NCBI GenBank assembly: GCA_036924285.1 | Contig: JAYKYS010000014.1 | Span: 1,054,001-1,118,000, forward strand | DNA: 64,000 nucleotides | Source: Asterella californica | Lineage: Eukaryota > Streptophyta > Marchantiopsida > Marchantiales > Aytoniaceae | Direction of reading: 5' to 3' | Shown: positions 51,885 to 61,035 of the stretch, piece by piece | How the letters are laid out: every line of letters begins with the position of its first letter | How positions within the stretch are numbered: the stretch's first letter is position 1 | Program-made: the position numbers and the translations under genes | The notes under the pieces: model-generated | Database searches by the model: none | Seen by the model: only the letters and a program-made list of their open reading frames with translations | What the model was told of the DNA's origin: nothing

Positions 51885-52830
51885 TGATCTGCTTGTCCCC
51901 ACTTTGGTTTTCTTTATTGCTTGAGCAGATTGAAATGAGTGTTTTGTTCAGAGATTGATGTCAATCTCCTCAGCACTCTTCCGGCACTGGAACAGAAGTG
52001 AGGTTTTGGTTCGCTTTCACTTGATCAACCATTATTCCTAGGTTTCATCATTTTTTGACTTCAGCTCCTGGTAACTCAAACTTCATCTCCCTTTTGCGTT
52101 TACTCTCTTCAAGTTTATATTCTTTCTTACCCCTCAAGTTTTTGTTACATTTCTACGGTTGACTTTTGGAGGGGGCGGTTTTCAGAACAGCTGCTCTGTT
52201 GACAATGGGACTCCTTATCTTACTTCAGGGGATTATTATTATTATTTTACTCGTTGTATGCAAGCTAGCAGAACTCAACCAGTAATTCTTAGATGGTCTT
52301 CGGAATCTGTCCATTTTGCACTGCACTTCATATTCCTTGTTTACATCTTCTTTCGTCTTACCATCTTCCATGACAGAAAAGATGTTTCTGCTTTTGGTTT
52401 ATTGCTAGATACTTCAATGTGAGCCGCATCACTTTAGAATGTCTAGTTCCTTTTGGGAATTGGTGAGTTAAGTAAAAAGCCTTTCAACAAGTGTGCTGAG
52501 ATCCTCGTTACAGAGTACGCTTGCAGTCAAATTCATTTTTTATAACGTAAGCATAGAAAAGCAAAAGTCATTAGGATATGTGTTTTCTCCATGAAAATCT
52601 ACATTTCCGCATATTTTGATATTTCTTTGATGGAATTTTGTATTCCTATTTGTGTCCTTTGGAGATCTCCTCACAGTTTTCCTTCTTCCTGCTCTCCAGT
52701 AGATTGCTCTCAATTTGCTTAACTAAAGTAGTTTTTTCTTACCCACCTTTCCTTTGAACTTTCAGAAAGTTGTTTTATCACACCTCCAATAAGTTTGTCG
52801 TGCTTGAATACATCTTTCTTCACGGTGATT

Positions 52831-53110
52831 GCTTGATCACACCTTTGACTGCCTATCTACTGTAAAACCAGTCATTTTGCCAGTGACATGTAGGACTGCA
52901 CATCTCAATTTTTCGAGCATGTATCATCTGAGGTGTATTTTACTGATGAACATGTAGGACTGCACATCTCAGTTTTTCGAGCATGTATCATCTGAGGTGT
53001 ATTTTACTAGTGAACTACATGACAAAATGATTAGTTTTATGATTGATAATCGGTCAAGCATATGATCAAGCAGTACGTCATTAAGAGGGGTTATCAAATA
53101 CAACAACCCT
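52831..53110. mobile_element. Diverged relative of the MITE at 7262, with a 64-bp internal duplication
   Basis: The left part (gcttgatcacacctttgact, then ctgtaaaaccagt) and the right part (ttaagaggggttatcaaa, then attgggtgtgataa) follow the interior and right end of 7262-7622 in order. Between them a 64-bp unit containing acatgtaggactgcacatct occurs twice in tandem (52886-52949 and 52950-53013). The outer left end is lost. Confidence 0.6.
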
Positions 53111-54315
53111 ATTGGGTGTGATAAAGAAAATTCCTGTAAAACTTTTGACGGAAAATGTACTATAATAATGATGAGTTACAGAAGAACCTGACGTACATAC
53201 ATATCAGTATCAAATCTTCAATACAGGAAATCTGACCATTATTATTTACAGGGTAGTGCCCATAAAATCTTCTGACCCCCAAGTCCTCAGGAGTAAGTAT
53301 ACTATTCCTGTAACAGTACATGAAGGATTCAAGGCACCGTTTCTGGTTCATCTTCTGTAATTCCGGAACATACCCCTCATCTTCAAAGGCTGTGCATTGC
53401 AGTCAGTCCTTTGCACCTACCGGGGGCCAAATGCCATGACCGAAGGTCGGCCACTTTCAAAACCTCTGGACTCTCGCGCGACCATCAGACAGCATCTTTC
53501 GCGACTTTCGTCCTCCTCGTACGGCCGAAAAATTATTCTCCCCATCCGTTAGCCATCACGTGGGCAATTCGATTTACGCACATGGTGGCTGAACATGTAA
53601 ACAATACTTTAATAAAATATTCCAGCAATCATATTTGGAAATTAAAATATTCACCGACACTAGAGTCTAACCTACAGTTACCACAGTGGTAGACTTATCT
53701 TTTGCCGCTTGACGGTTGGAGTAACGTACGGTCGTGCTCGAGGAGGATATCTTCATATCTACTGTTTCGTCAGGGATTTCTTTTCAAACCATCACAAACA
53801 TTTCCAAAAGTTTGTACTAGAACTCTGGTACAGTATTGGCCGGACAGTGAAAAAGCCAGAAGCTTTCCGGTTGTATCCAAACATAATCTGTCTTGTCTCT
53901 TGTCTCTAGTTACTGCGCGTCGCTGTAGGACACGTTTAGAAACGATATAACTACGGACAGAACGGACGGATATGCGGAGGAACACACCGCAAGTCAGGAA
54001 TCACGACTACAAAGTACTACTGTGTACGAGTGAAGCAAGGCTCCCCTTCCCGGTAACACTTTTGTCTTTGACCATTGGCACCGATATGAAACACTACTCT
54101 CTGACTTGGAAGTACAGAAAACTTCTTCCTCAGTCCCCCGTGGCAACTGTCGATCTTCGCAAGTCCCTCGAAATTGAAAATGTCTTCCTCAGTCCTCTAC
54201 CGGCTGGGGAGCAGATAACGACTGTGGTTAGTCAATAATTACGTCTTGGGTGATCAAAATGGCAATACGTAGTAGTTGTAATTGTGGATCACTAGATATT
54301 CTCGTTGGAGTGTAC
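53111..54315. other. Unassigned DNA left of the nested elements
   Basis: On the minus strand this should hold the reverse transcriptase part of element B if it were complete. I find no RT, RNase H or integrase motif and no second LTR, so B appears truncated or too decayed to recognise here. Confidence 0.4.
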
Positions 54316-54921
54316 TCAGTGTCTAGCGCAGGCAACTTCAGAACCCCACGGTTCTTTGTCTCGATCTTTTTGCACTTCCAGAGAAGAGAAAAGATCCACT
54401 ACATTCACACCCACATTTCGTTCTTCTCTCTCCTCTTCTGACGATGTATTTTCAGATTCTGAATCTGAAGAATTGATACATACATCAGAAGTAGTATCGA
54501 CAACTTCTGACTCCCAGTAGTTCGATGTGGGTCGATCCGATTCTGACGTCCCAACTTGATCTCCGAGCAATGGAACTTTGATCCGATGATGATTCGGTCC
54601 GATGCGTAAATAACCTTTGTGCCAGTTATCCGTTGCATGTACTGCTCGAAGCCAAGGTCTTCTGAGTAACATTTCATAACTTGACTCTTTCAAGATTTGA
54701 AATGTCATGTTTACTTGCACTCCTATTACTGACACACAAACTCTCTCCAGCACTCCCAATGGTCTAACTCGCTGTCTGTTAGCCATGCCCACTGTGATAC
54801 TAGAAGGACGAGTTGGTACTAGATCCAACTTCCTCATGAGTCGTTCTGAGATGGCATTTATTGCCGATCCTCCATCGACAAGAACATCTGAGAGATCTCT
54901 CTCATTGATACGAGCCTCTAC
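54316..54921 (-). pseudogene. Element B aspartic protease fragment (after the split)
   Basis: The minus-strand frame begins at the element C insertion point. It carries a retropepsin-like core: LSDVLVDGGSAINAIS with a D-G-G active-site triad, then MRKLDLVP, VMANRQRVRPLG-like flap sequence and YEMLLRRPWL. An acidic Ser/Glu-rich tail leads to a stop at 54316-54318. The frame is the same as that of the gag fragment resuming at 61036 on the other side of element C. The two were therefore one gag-protease reading frame before the insertion. Reverse transcriptase is not found downstream, so this copy cannot be autonomous. Confidence 0.8.
54917..54921. repeat. Left target-site duplication of element C (TCTAC)
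   Basis: TCTAC directly precedes the 5' LTR and is repeated directly after the 3' LTR (61036-61040). The exact 5-bp duplication proves integrase-mediated insertion and fixes the element ends. Confidence 0.95.
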
Positions 54922-55068
54922 TGTAATAAGTAGAGTCCTACTTATCAACTAGAGGAGAAATTGGTTTGGTAGAAGTCCTTGGTATAAGAATTAGTTACGG
55001 CTAAGTTGGCCGAAGAATACATGCAGCAAATAGTACTTCTACCAATAGGCGAGTGCGCCAAAAGTCCA

Positions 55069-55227
55069 CCGGGAAACTTCCAGAAGGAAGTTTCTAGAAG
55101 GAAGCTTCTAGAACTTTCCAGCCGGGAAGCTTCCAGAAGGAAGTTTCTAGAAAGAAGCTTCTAGAACTTTCCAGCCGGGAAGCTTCCAGAAGGAAGTTTC
55201 TAGAAAGAAGTTTCTAGAACTTTCCAG
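55069..55227 (+). promoter_or_regulatory. Heat-shock-element array, 3 x 53 bp (5' LTR)
   Basis: Each unit is built from alternating GAA and TTC triplets at 2-bp spacing, for example GAAgcTTCtaGAActTTC (four contiguous pentamers) and GAAgtTTCtaGAA (three). These fit the heat-shock-factor consensus nGAAnnTTCnnGAAn. The 8-mer TTCTAGAA occurs six times in this array. The array ends about 130 bp upstream of the LTR TATA box, a normal enhancer position. Arabidopsis ONSEN (a Ty1/copia element) is heat-activated through similar sites, so heat-responsive transcription is a reasonable inference. Confidence 0.85.
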
Positions 55228-55358
55228 CGAGCCTTCTACGTGGCTCATTCTGAACCTCTAGATGTTGTTCTAGATCTAAGGCTGCATGTAAGCCACATCA
55301 GCGATCCACGTGAGAGATGAGCATTGGCCGGAAGCTTATCATGTACTATTCCTCTCAC

Positions 55359-55366
55359 TATATAAA
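55359..55366 (+). promoter_or_regulatory. TATA box of element C 5' LTR
   Basis: TATATAAA, followed by aggctgcg. It is identical in the 3' LTR at 60966-60973 and should place the transcription start near 55390. Confidence 0.85.
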
Positions 55367-55429
55367 GGCTGCGAATGCACCACCATGGGCATTCGAGTTT
55401 TGAGTTCACTCTAGAGCTTCATCTTACAA

Positions 55430-55441
55430 TGGTATCAGAGC
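55430..55441 (+). other. Primer-binding site (initiator tRNA-Met)
   Basis: TGGTATCAGAGC begins one base after the 5' LTR. It is the usual plant site complementary to the 3' end of initiator tRNA-Met. Confidence 0.95.
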
Positions 55442-55545
55442 GGGAAACTCTAAGAGAGCGGATTACCCCTCTTAGAAGGACCTTTGATCGAGGTACCTAG
55501 CAATTGGAACTCTGAGTGCGCTGAAAGGATCAAGAGAGCTATGTG

Positions 55546-55761
55546 ATGGATGGGGGTAGATTTCCAGCTCCAGAATTACCATTCTTGAATCCTTTCCATA
55601 TCAAGCTTATGTATATGCGTCGAGAGCATTTTCGAGTGTATCTTGTTTATCATTTCGGTGAGGATTTCATGGGTCAAGTGATGAATTCGCCAGTCCCGGT
55701 GATTCTTCCAGTAGTGACATATGCAGCTAGTTGGGATTTGACCGTCTACATCTTGATTTAG
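55546..55761 (+). CDS. Element C leader ORF 1, unknown domain (71 aa)
   Basis: Lies between the primer site and gag, where Ty3/gypsy elements normally carry only untranslated leader. The product includes FPAPELPFLNPFHIKL, then YHFGEDFMGQVMNSPVPVIL and PVV. It is homologous to leader ORF 2 directly downstream: both have PAP-x-P-F at the start and GEDF-x6-SPVP-x3-PVV near the middle. The role is unknown. It could be an accessory protein, the N-terminal part of a former longer gag, or translation-regulating upstream ORFs. It is in a different frame from gag. Confidence 0.55.
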   Translation: MDGGRFPAPELPFLNPFHIKLMYMRREHFRVYLVYHFGEDFMGQVMNSPVPVILPVVTYAASWDLTVYILI

Positions 55762-55766
55762 TGAGC

Positions 55767-55970
55767 ATGGATCTAAACCTACCCGCTCCTGTTCCTTTCA
55801 ACACGTGGGTGGAGATCCGCTATGTCTGCAGACCGAAATCGTTACATAGAGAGTTTGTGATTAGAAATTTTGGTGAGGATTTCTACCGCGAGATAATTGA
55901 TTCTCCTGTCCCTTTTGTAGTACCTGTAGTATACGAACGTTTCCGAGTGGCCGTCATAACTCTGTACTAG
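55767..55970 (+). CDS. Element C leader ORF 2, paralogue of ORF 1 (67 aa)
   Basis: Starts five bases after the stop of leader ORF 1 and ends 47 bases before the gag ATG. It repeats the ORF 1 pattern (LPAPVPFNTWVEI, then RNFGEDFYREIIDSPVPFVV and PVV) with many substitutions. The pair is therefore an old duplication in which the protein pattern stayed readable, which hints at selection. No known domain was recognised. Confidence 0.55.
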   Translation: MDLNLPAPVPFNTWVEIRYVCRPKSLHREFVIRNFGEDFYREIIDSPVPFVVPVVYERFRVAVITLY

Positions 55971-56017
55971 GAGAAGCTTGAAACTTACGTGTCGTAAGAG
56001 AGAGAGAGAAAGCGATC

Positions 56018-57148
56018 ATGGAGCAACAACCTCCAAATCCAGAGTTGGTGATGCAGGAACTGATGCAAGGCATGCTGACCGAATTTCGAGAGATGAAGAT
56101 GACGGTTGAAGCATTACAGAACAAAATGCTGAACCTCGAGGGTCAGAGTATGACAGACGTTGCAAGAGGAGGATCGTCTCAAGGAGTACCGGTGGTGGGA
56201 GAGCAAGCTGCACCAAGAGAACCCGTGGCACAAATCGTTAGAGCTCCAGTCGATGAGGAAGGTGCCCTACTACTACGGATGAAGAAGACATGTAACATTG
56301 AACCGTACAAAGACCAACGACTTATGGAAGTAGTCGAGAATTGGATTTCTCGGATGAATCGATATTTGCGACTTTTCAGTACGCAAATCACGGACCATGT
56401 AGCGGGAGTGTTTGCGTGTGGCTACTTGACTGATAAAGCTCTCAGGTGGTATGATGCATGGGAGAGATCGGTGTTGGCGGAAGGGAGGACAATCACATGG
56501 ACTGCAATGCAAGAAGGGTTGTTGAAGAATTTCCAGTCTGTGGACTCGGTGCAAATGGCTCGAACGAGGATGTGGGGATTGAAACAGAAGGGAAGCCTTC
56601 AAGAGTATGTAGAAGCCTTCCTCGACTTGCAAGTTGCAATCATTGATATGAGTCCGGCGGAGGCTCTTGATAATTTCAAGAGGGGGTTGAAGGAAAGAAT
56701 TCGACAAGAAGTAATGGTGCAAAACCCACTCATGGTTTTTGAGACCATCGCTTGCGCTCAGAGAATTGCTGGAGCATTAGGAGGAGAAGTGATGATTCCA
56801 CCAAATCATCAGAATAGATCCGAAATCCTGCATGCAAACGGTCCGACACCCATGGAGCTAGGCAACATCCGCTATCAACCACGACAATTTCAAGGTGGAG
56901 ATCGTCGAGGGCGGCCAGAAGAAAGACGTCAAGGAGCTCCTAGAGAAAAAGGTGTCAGGAATGCTACACCTCAACTCGAGCAACGTCGATGTTACAACTG
57001 TGGGCGATTCGGCCACATAGCTATAAATTGCCGAAGTCGTTTTCCTAGAGATCCAAGACCTTCATATCATCGACCTCTGAATCATCTGAATGAGACGGAA
57101 GGAGATGAAGAAATCGAGGCAAGACTGGGAAACGAAGAACACCAGTAA
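56018..57148 (+). CDS. gag: Element C Gag with CCHC zinc knuckle
   Basis: The structural protein of the retrotransposon particle, 376 residues. The N-terminal coiled coil (LTEFREMKMTVEALQNKML) is followed by the Ty3-type capsid region with ALRWYDAWERS, KNFQSVDSV and LKQKGSLQEYVEAF. Next come a basic linker and the nucleic-acid-binding knuckle CYNCGRFGHIAINC near the end. It stops at TAA 57146-57148. Downstream, after a further TGA at 57212-57214, protease and RT continue in the same frame. The ATG follows an AG-rich leader (gagagagagagaaagcgatc). Confidence 0.92.
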   Translation: MEQQPPNPELVMQELMQGMLTEFREMKMTVEALQNKMLNLEGQSMTDVARGGSSQGVPVVGEQAAPREPVAQIVRAPVDEEGALLLRMKKTCNIEPYKDQRLMEVVENWISRMNRYLRLFSTQITDHVAGVFACGYLTDKALRWYDAWERSVLAEGRTITWTAMQEGLLKNFQSVDSVQMARTRMWGLKQKGSLQEYVEAFLDLQVAIIDMSPAEALDNFKRGLKERIRQEVMVQNPLMVFETIACAQRIAGALGGEVMIPPNHQNRSEILHANGPTPMELGNIRYQPRQFQGGDRRGRPEERRQGAPREKGVRNATPQLEQRRCYNCGRFGHIAINCRSRFPRDPRPSYHRPLNHLNETEGDEEIEARLGNEEHQ

Positions 57149-57214
57149 ATGCACCTCGCGGCCTTACTGGTGCAAGGAGGGAGAAGAAAGGCGAGGGAAG
57201 GAGAAGGAGATTGA

Positions 57215-59122
57215 CAAAAAAATGCACAATTGATTGTCACGGATGGAGTCTTGGAAGGGACCCAGGTGAGAGTACTAATCGATCCTGGTGCAACAGAGAA
57301 CTTTTTGTCTCGATCGACTGCTATGAAGTTGGGAATGGAGTTAGAAAGTGATGAGAGTGAAGAGGTGGAACTGCCCAATGGACAGACTGAGAAGATTGAA
57401 TCTCTACCTCGAAAGATAGAACTTACTTTAGGTGAATATCGTGAAGATATTGAGTGGCGAGTGATCACATTAGTCCGTTATGATGCCATATTGGGTATGC
57501 CGTGGATGGAGCAATATAATCCCGAAGTGGATTGGCGAAGAAAAGTGGTGAAAACTAAACAGTGGAAAATCTTCGGAGATAGAGTGAGATCTCGAAGACA
57601 GAACTTGCCTTTGTATGTAATAGGTACAAGTGCTATACGTAACAGCGATGTCTGTTTTTTGGATTTAATAAGAGAAGTCCCGAGTGCACGACTCGACGGG
57701 CAGATACCAGAAAGCTTGACAGGAGTGATAGCAGAATATGGAGATGTCTTTCCCGATGATCTTCCTTCAGGGTTACCACCAAAACGAAGGATTGACCACA
57801 AAATCGAAGTGATTCCAGAGAGCACCCCTCCTTGTAAGGCCCCATACAGACTAGCGCCACATGAATTGGAGGAATGCAAGGTGCAAATCGAGGAGATGTT
57901 ACAAAAAAGGTTCATCCAGCCCAGCGTGTCACCATATGGAGCTCCAGTCCTTTTTGTTAAGAAAAAGGATAACAACCTACGGATGTGCATCGATTACCGA
58001 GCACTCAATCAACAAACGATGAAGAATAAGTATCCACTACCTCGGATGGATGACTTGTTCGACCAACTCGAAGGAGCAAAGTACTTCACGAAGTTAGACT
58101 TACGGAGCGGGTACAACCAGATTCGAATCGCTGATGAAGATGTGAAAAACACTGCCTTTCGAACAAGGTATGGTCACTTCGAATACTTAGTAATGCCATT
58201 TGGTCTCACAAATGCACCGGCCACCTTCATGGGCCTGATGAATGACATATTTCGTCCGTACTTAGACAGATCAGTCGTTGTATTTCTTGACGACATCCTA
58301 GTCTATAGCAAAACTATGGAGGACCATGTGCACCATTTGAGAGAGGTTCTCCAAGTACTCCGCCAAAATAAACTGTACGTCAAAATTTCAAAATGTGAAT
58401 TTGGCAAGACGGAGGTGGACTACTTAGGACACAGAGTGAGTGCAGAAGGCATACAAGTAATGGCCGATAAAATAGCTGTCATCCAACAATGGAAGGCTCC
58501 AGAAGATCAGACCCAACTTAAGAGCTTCTTGGGATTGATAAGATTTTATCGTAGATTTGTTAAGCATTTTGCCAAGCTTGCACAACCACTAACTGCCCTG
58601 TTAGGCAAAGGCAAGAAATGGATGTGGGGAATAGCGCAAGAAGTAGGTTTTCAAGCATTGAAAACCGCGCTACTACATGCTCCGATCCTCAAGTGGTACG
58701 ACCCAAAAAATCCTATCAAGTTAGCAACGGACGCATCAGGCACGGCAGTAGGGGCGGTGTTGCAGCAAGAATGGAAGGATGGTTGGCATCCAATTGCATA
58801 CTTCTCTCGGAAGTTGTTACCAGCAGAACAGAATTATCACACCACCGAGAGAGAAGAATTGGCGATAGTTCTCACTACTAAGCATTGGAAGCACTATCTA
58901 GGGGAGAAGGCTTTTGTGGTCGAGACAGACCACAAACCTTTAGTCTATTTGGAGACGCAGAAGGATCTCTCAAAGAGACAAATCCGTTGGGCAGAATGGA
59001 GGCAGCGATTCAACATGACCATCACGTACGTTGAGGGCAAGAAACAAATTGCTGATGCATTAACCCGCATGCCTATGGTGCATAACATAGTCTCTGAAGT
59101 CAAGGTGAATTCTGACTTCTAG
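57215..59122 (+). CDS. pol: Element C Pol: protease, reverse transcriptase, RNase H
   Basis: Open from the TGA at 57212 to a TAG at 59120-59122, in the same frame as gag. The protease core reads [13 protein letters not shown]; the usual active-site triplet is D-S/T-G, so the P is aberrant. RT motifs are intact: [51 protein letters not shown] and the catalytic FLDDILVYS. RNase H has [17 protein letters not shown] and [12 protein letters not shown]. There is no ATG at the start of this frame, so expression would need readthrough of two stops or a fused ancestral frame. It is probably an inactivated polyprotein. Confidence 0.9.
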   Translation, partial: QKNAQLIVTDGVLEGTQVRVLIDPGATENFLSRSTAMKLGMELESDESEEVELPNGQTEKIESLPRKIELTLGEYREDIEWRVITLVRYDAILGMPWMEQYNPEVDWRRKVVKTKQWKIFGDRVRSRRQNLPLYVIGTSAIRNSDVCFLDLIREVPSARLDGQIPESLTGVIAEYGDVFPDDLPSGLPPKRRIDHKIEVIPESTPPCKAPYRLAPHELEECKVQIEEMLQKRFIQPSVSPYGAPVLFVKKKDNNLRMCIDYRALNQQTMKNKYPLPRMDDLFDQLEGAKYFTKLDLRSGYNQIRIADEDVKNTAFRTRYGHFEYLVMPFGLTNAPATFMGLMNDIFRPYLDRSVVVFLDDILVYSKTMEDHVHHLREVLQVLRQNKLYVKISKCEFGKTEVDYLGHRVSAEGIQVMADKIAVIQQWKAPEDQTQLKSFLGLIRFYRRFVKHFAKLAQPLTALLGKGKKWMWGIAQEVGFQALKTALLHAPILKWYDPKNPIKLATDASGTAVGAVLQQEWKDGWHPIAYFSRKLLPAEQNYHTTEREELAIVLTTKHWKHYLGEKAFVVETDHKPLVYLETQKDLSKRQIRWAEWRQRFNMTITYVEGKKQIADALTRMPMVHNIVSEVKVNSDF

Positions 59123-60568
59123 ACAAAATTGATCGAGGGCACAAAATCGGATGCACAGACTATCGCAGCAAAACCTTCAAGAACCATCACCCGCAACCAT
59201 GGTTTGGTATTCCATGAAGGGAAGTTATGGATCCCAGATGATCCAGAACTACGTACCACCATACTAACTGAATGTCACGATTCAGTCATTGCAGGACACA
59301 TGGGGGCAGAAAAGACATTGGAAGCAGTCCAACGAGTGTTCTATTGGCCCAAGATGGCAGAGGATGTTGCAGTATACACTCGGAGTTGTGCAATGTGTCA
59401 ACAAAATAAGGCTACAAATCAAGCACCCTCCGGTCTCCTTCAACCCCTCCCGATCCCTTCCAAACGTTGGGAACATGTTAGTATGGACTTAGTGTGTGAA
59501 CTTCCCATGACGAGCTCAGGTTTTGACTCCATCGTCGTCTTCGTCGATAAGCTCAGCAAGATGATCCATCTTCGACCGATCACGAAAGACGTCTCAGCAC
59601 CGCAACTTGCTCAGATATATTTGAACACCATTTTTGCTCAGCACGGTCTATCGCGGGTGCTTATAACAAATAGAGGTCCTCAGTTTACGAGCATGTTTTG
59701 GAGAACCCTAGTTGGTGTGTTCAAGACCAAACTTGCCATGTCTACAGCTTATCACCCACAGACCGATGGACAAATCGAAAGAGCCAATCGCACCATTGAA
59801 GACATGCTACGAGCCTTTACTCTGGAGGAGCAAGCGAAGTGGGACACTTTACTCCCTTTGGTAGAATTTGCCTACAACAACTCCCTCAATGCATCTACTC
59901 GTGAAACACCTTTTTATCTCATGTATGGCGAACATCCTCTCACACCAGCAAGTTTGACACGATTCAGCACGACGTCGTCAGTCAACACCAAAGTGGATGC
60001 TGTTAATGAATTCGTTGCACGAATTCAACAAGGAGTGGAAAAAGCTAAGGTGAAACTACAAGTTGCTCAGAACCGACAAAAGCAATATACCGATGGACAC
60101 CGTCAGCACGAAGAGTTCACGATTGATGATCAAGTTTGGTTATCCACAACCAACCTTACTCTGATCGGCAGTCGTAAATTCAACCCTCGCTTCATCAGAC
60201 CTTTCTCTATTGTCTGGAGAATTGGAGCAGTGGCATATCAACTCGAACTTCCACCCCACATGAAGATTCATCCGGTTTTTCATGTGTTTTTATTACGGCG
60301 ATATACACCACGACCTCCTCAATTTGGCAATTCGCAAGAGTCGCGACCACTGCCTCAAATTATCGATGGCGAGGAAGAGTTTGAAGTGGAATGCATCTTA
60401 AAGAAACATGTTCGTGGGACTCGTCATCAACGGGTAGATTATTTGGTCAAATGGAAAAGCTATCCATTACATGAAGCAACATGGGAACTTGCAACCAATC
60501 TTGCACACGCCCCACTCATAGTGCAAGCTTTCGAACAGCAGTGGAGCAACGAGGACGTTGCTTCTTAG
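59123..60568 (+). pseudogene. Element C integrase with C-terminal chromodomain
   Basis: Continues in the gag-pol frame after the TAG at 59120. The zinc-binding HHCC region spans CHDSVIAGHMG to CAMCQQNK. The catalytic core has the first Asp in VSMDLVCELP. The second catalytic Asp is replaced by Asn in VLITNRGPQFTS (usually SDRGPQF), and the Glu is kept in GQIERANRTIEDML. The C-terminus carries a chromodomain (EEEFEVECILKKHV, then VDYLVKWKSYPLHEATWE), which in chromoviruses directs insertion to marked chromatin. The Asp-to-Asn change should abolish integration by this copy. Confidence 0.9.
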
Positions 60569-60579
60569 AAGGGGGGAGG
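60569..60579 (+). other. Polypurine tract of element C
   Basis: AAGGGGGGAGG ends three bases before the 3' LTR, in the standard position for plus-strand priming. Confidence 0.9.
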
Positions 60580-60581
60580 TT

Positions 60582-61035
60582 TGTAATAAGTAGAGTCCTA
60601 CTTATCAACTAGAGGAGAAATTGGTTTGGTAGAAGTCCTTGGTATAAGAATTAGTTACGGCTAAGTTGGCCGAAGAATACATGCAGCAAATAGTACTTCT
60701 ACCAATAGGCGAGTGCGCCAAAAGTCCGTCGGGAAACTTCGAGAAGGAAGTTTCTAGAAGGAAGCTTCTAGAACTTTCCAGCCGGGAAGCTCCCAGAAGG
60801 AAGTTTCTAGAAAGAAGCTTCTAGAACTTTCCAGCGAGCCTTCTACGTGGCTCATTCTGAACCTCTAGATGTTGTTCTAGATCTAAGGCTGCATGTAAGC
60901 CACATCAGCGATCCGCGTGAGAGATGAGCATTGACCGGAAGCTTATCATGTACTATTCCTCTCACTATATAAAGGCTGCGAATGCACCACCACGGGCATT
61001 CGAGTTTCGAGTTCACTCTAGAGCCTCATCTTACA
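60582..61035 (+). repeat. Element C 3' LTR (454 bp)
   Basis: Same ends as the 5' LTR, with about nine substitutions and two rather than three 53-bp units (60729-60834). The TATA box is at 60966-60973. The right target duplication TCTAC follows at 61036-61040. Confidence 0.97.
60729..60834 (+). promoter_or_regulatory. Heat-shock-element array, 2 x 53 bp (3' LTR)
   Basis: Two units with four TTCTAGAA cores. Substitutions in the outer sites (cttcgagaag, gctcccagaa) weaken some flanking pentamers, while the central GAAgcTTCtaGAActTTC sites are kept in both units. Confidence 0.85.

Larger units (their letters stand above)
54922..55428 (+). repeat. Element C 5' LTR (507 bp)
   Basis: Begins TGTAATAAGTAGAGTCC and ends ..TTCATCTTACA. 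It contains three 53-bp heat-shock-element units (55069-55227) and a TATA box at 55359-55366. It is longer than the 3' LTR (454 bp) by exactly one 53-bp unit. Confidence 0.97.
54922..61035 (+). mobile_element. Element C: complete Ty3/gypsy chromovirus
   Basis: A 6,114-bp LTR retrotransposon with TG..CA LTRs, a TCTAC target duplication, a tRNA-Met primer site, two leader ORFs, gag, protease, reverse transcriptase, RNase H, integrase with chromodomain, and a polypurine tract. The order PR-RT-RH-IN and the chromodomain place it among chromoviruses. The LTRs differ by about nine substitutions over the 454 aligned bases, mostly transitions, plus one 53-bp unit, so insertion was fairly recent but not current. 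Coding is broken only by three in-frame stops. Two catalytic-site changes are also visible, so this copy is probably dead although relatives may be active. Confidence 0.97.
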
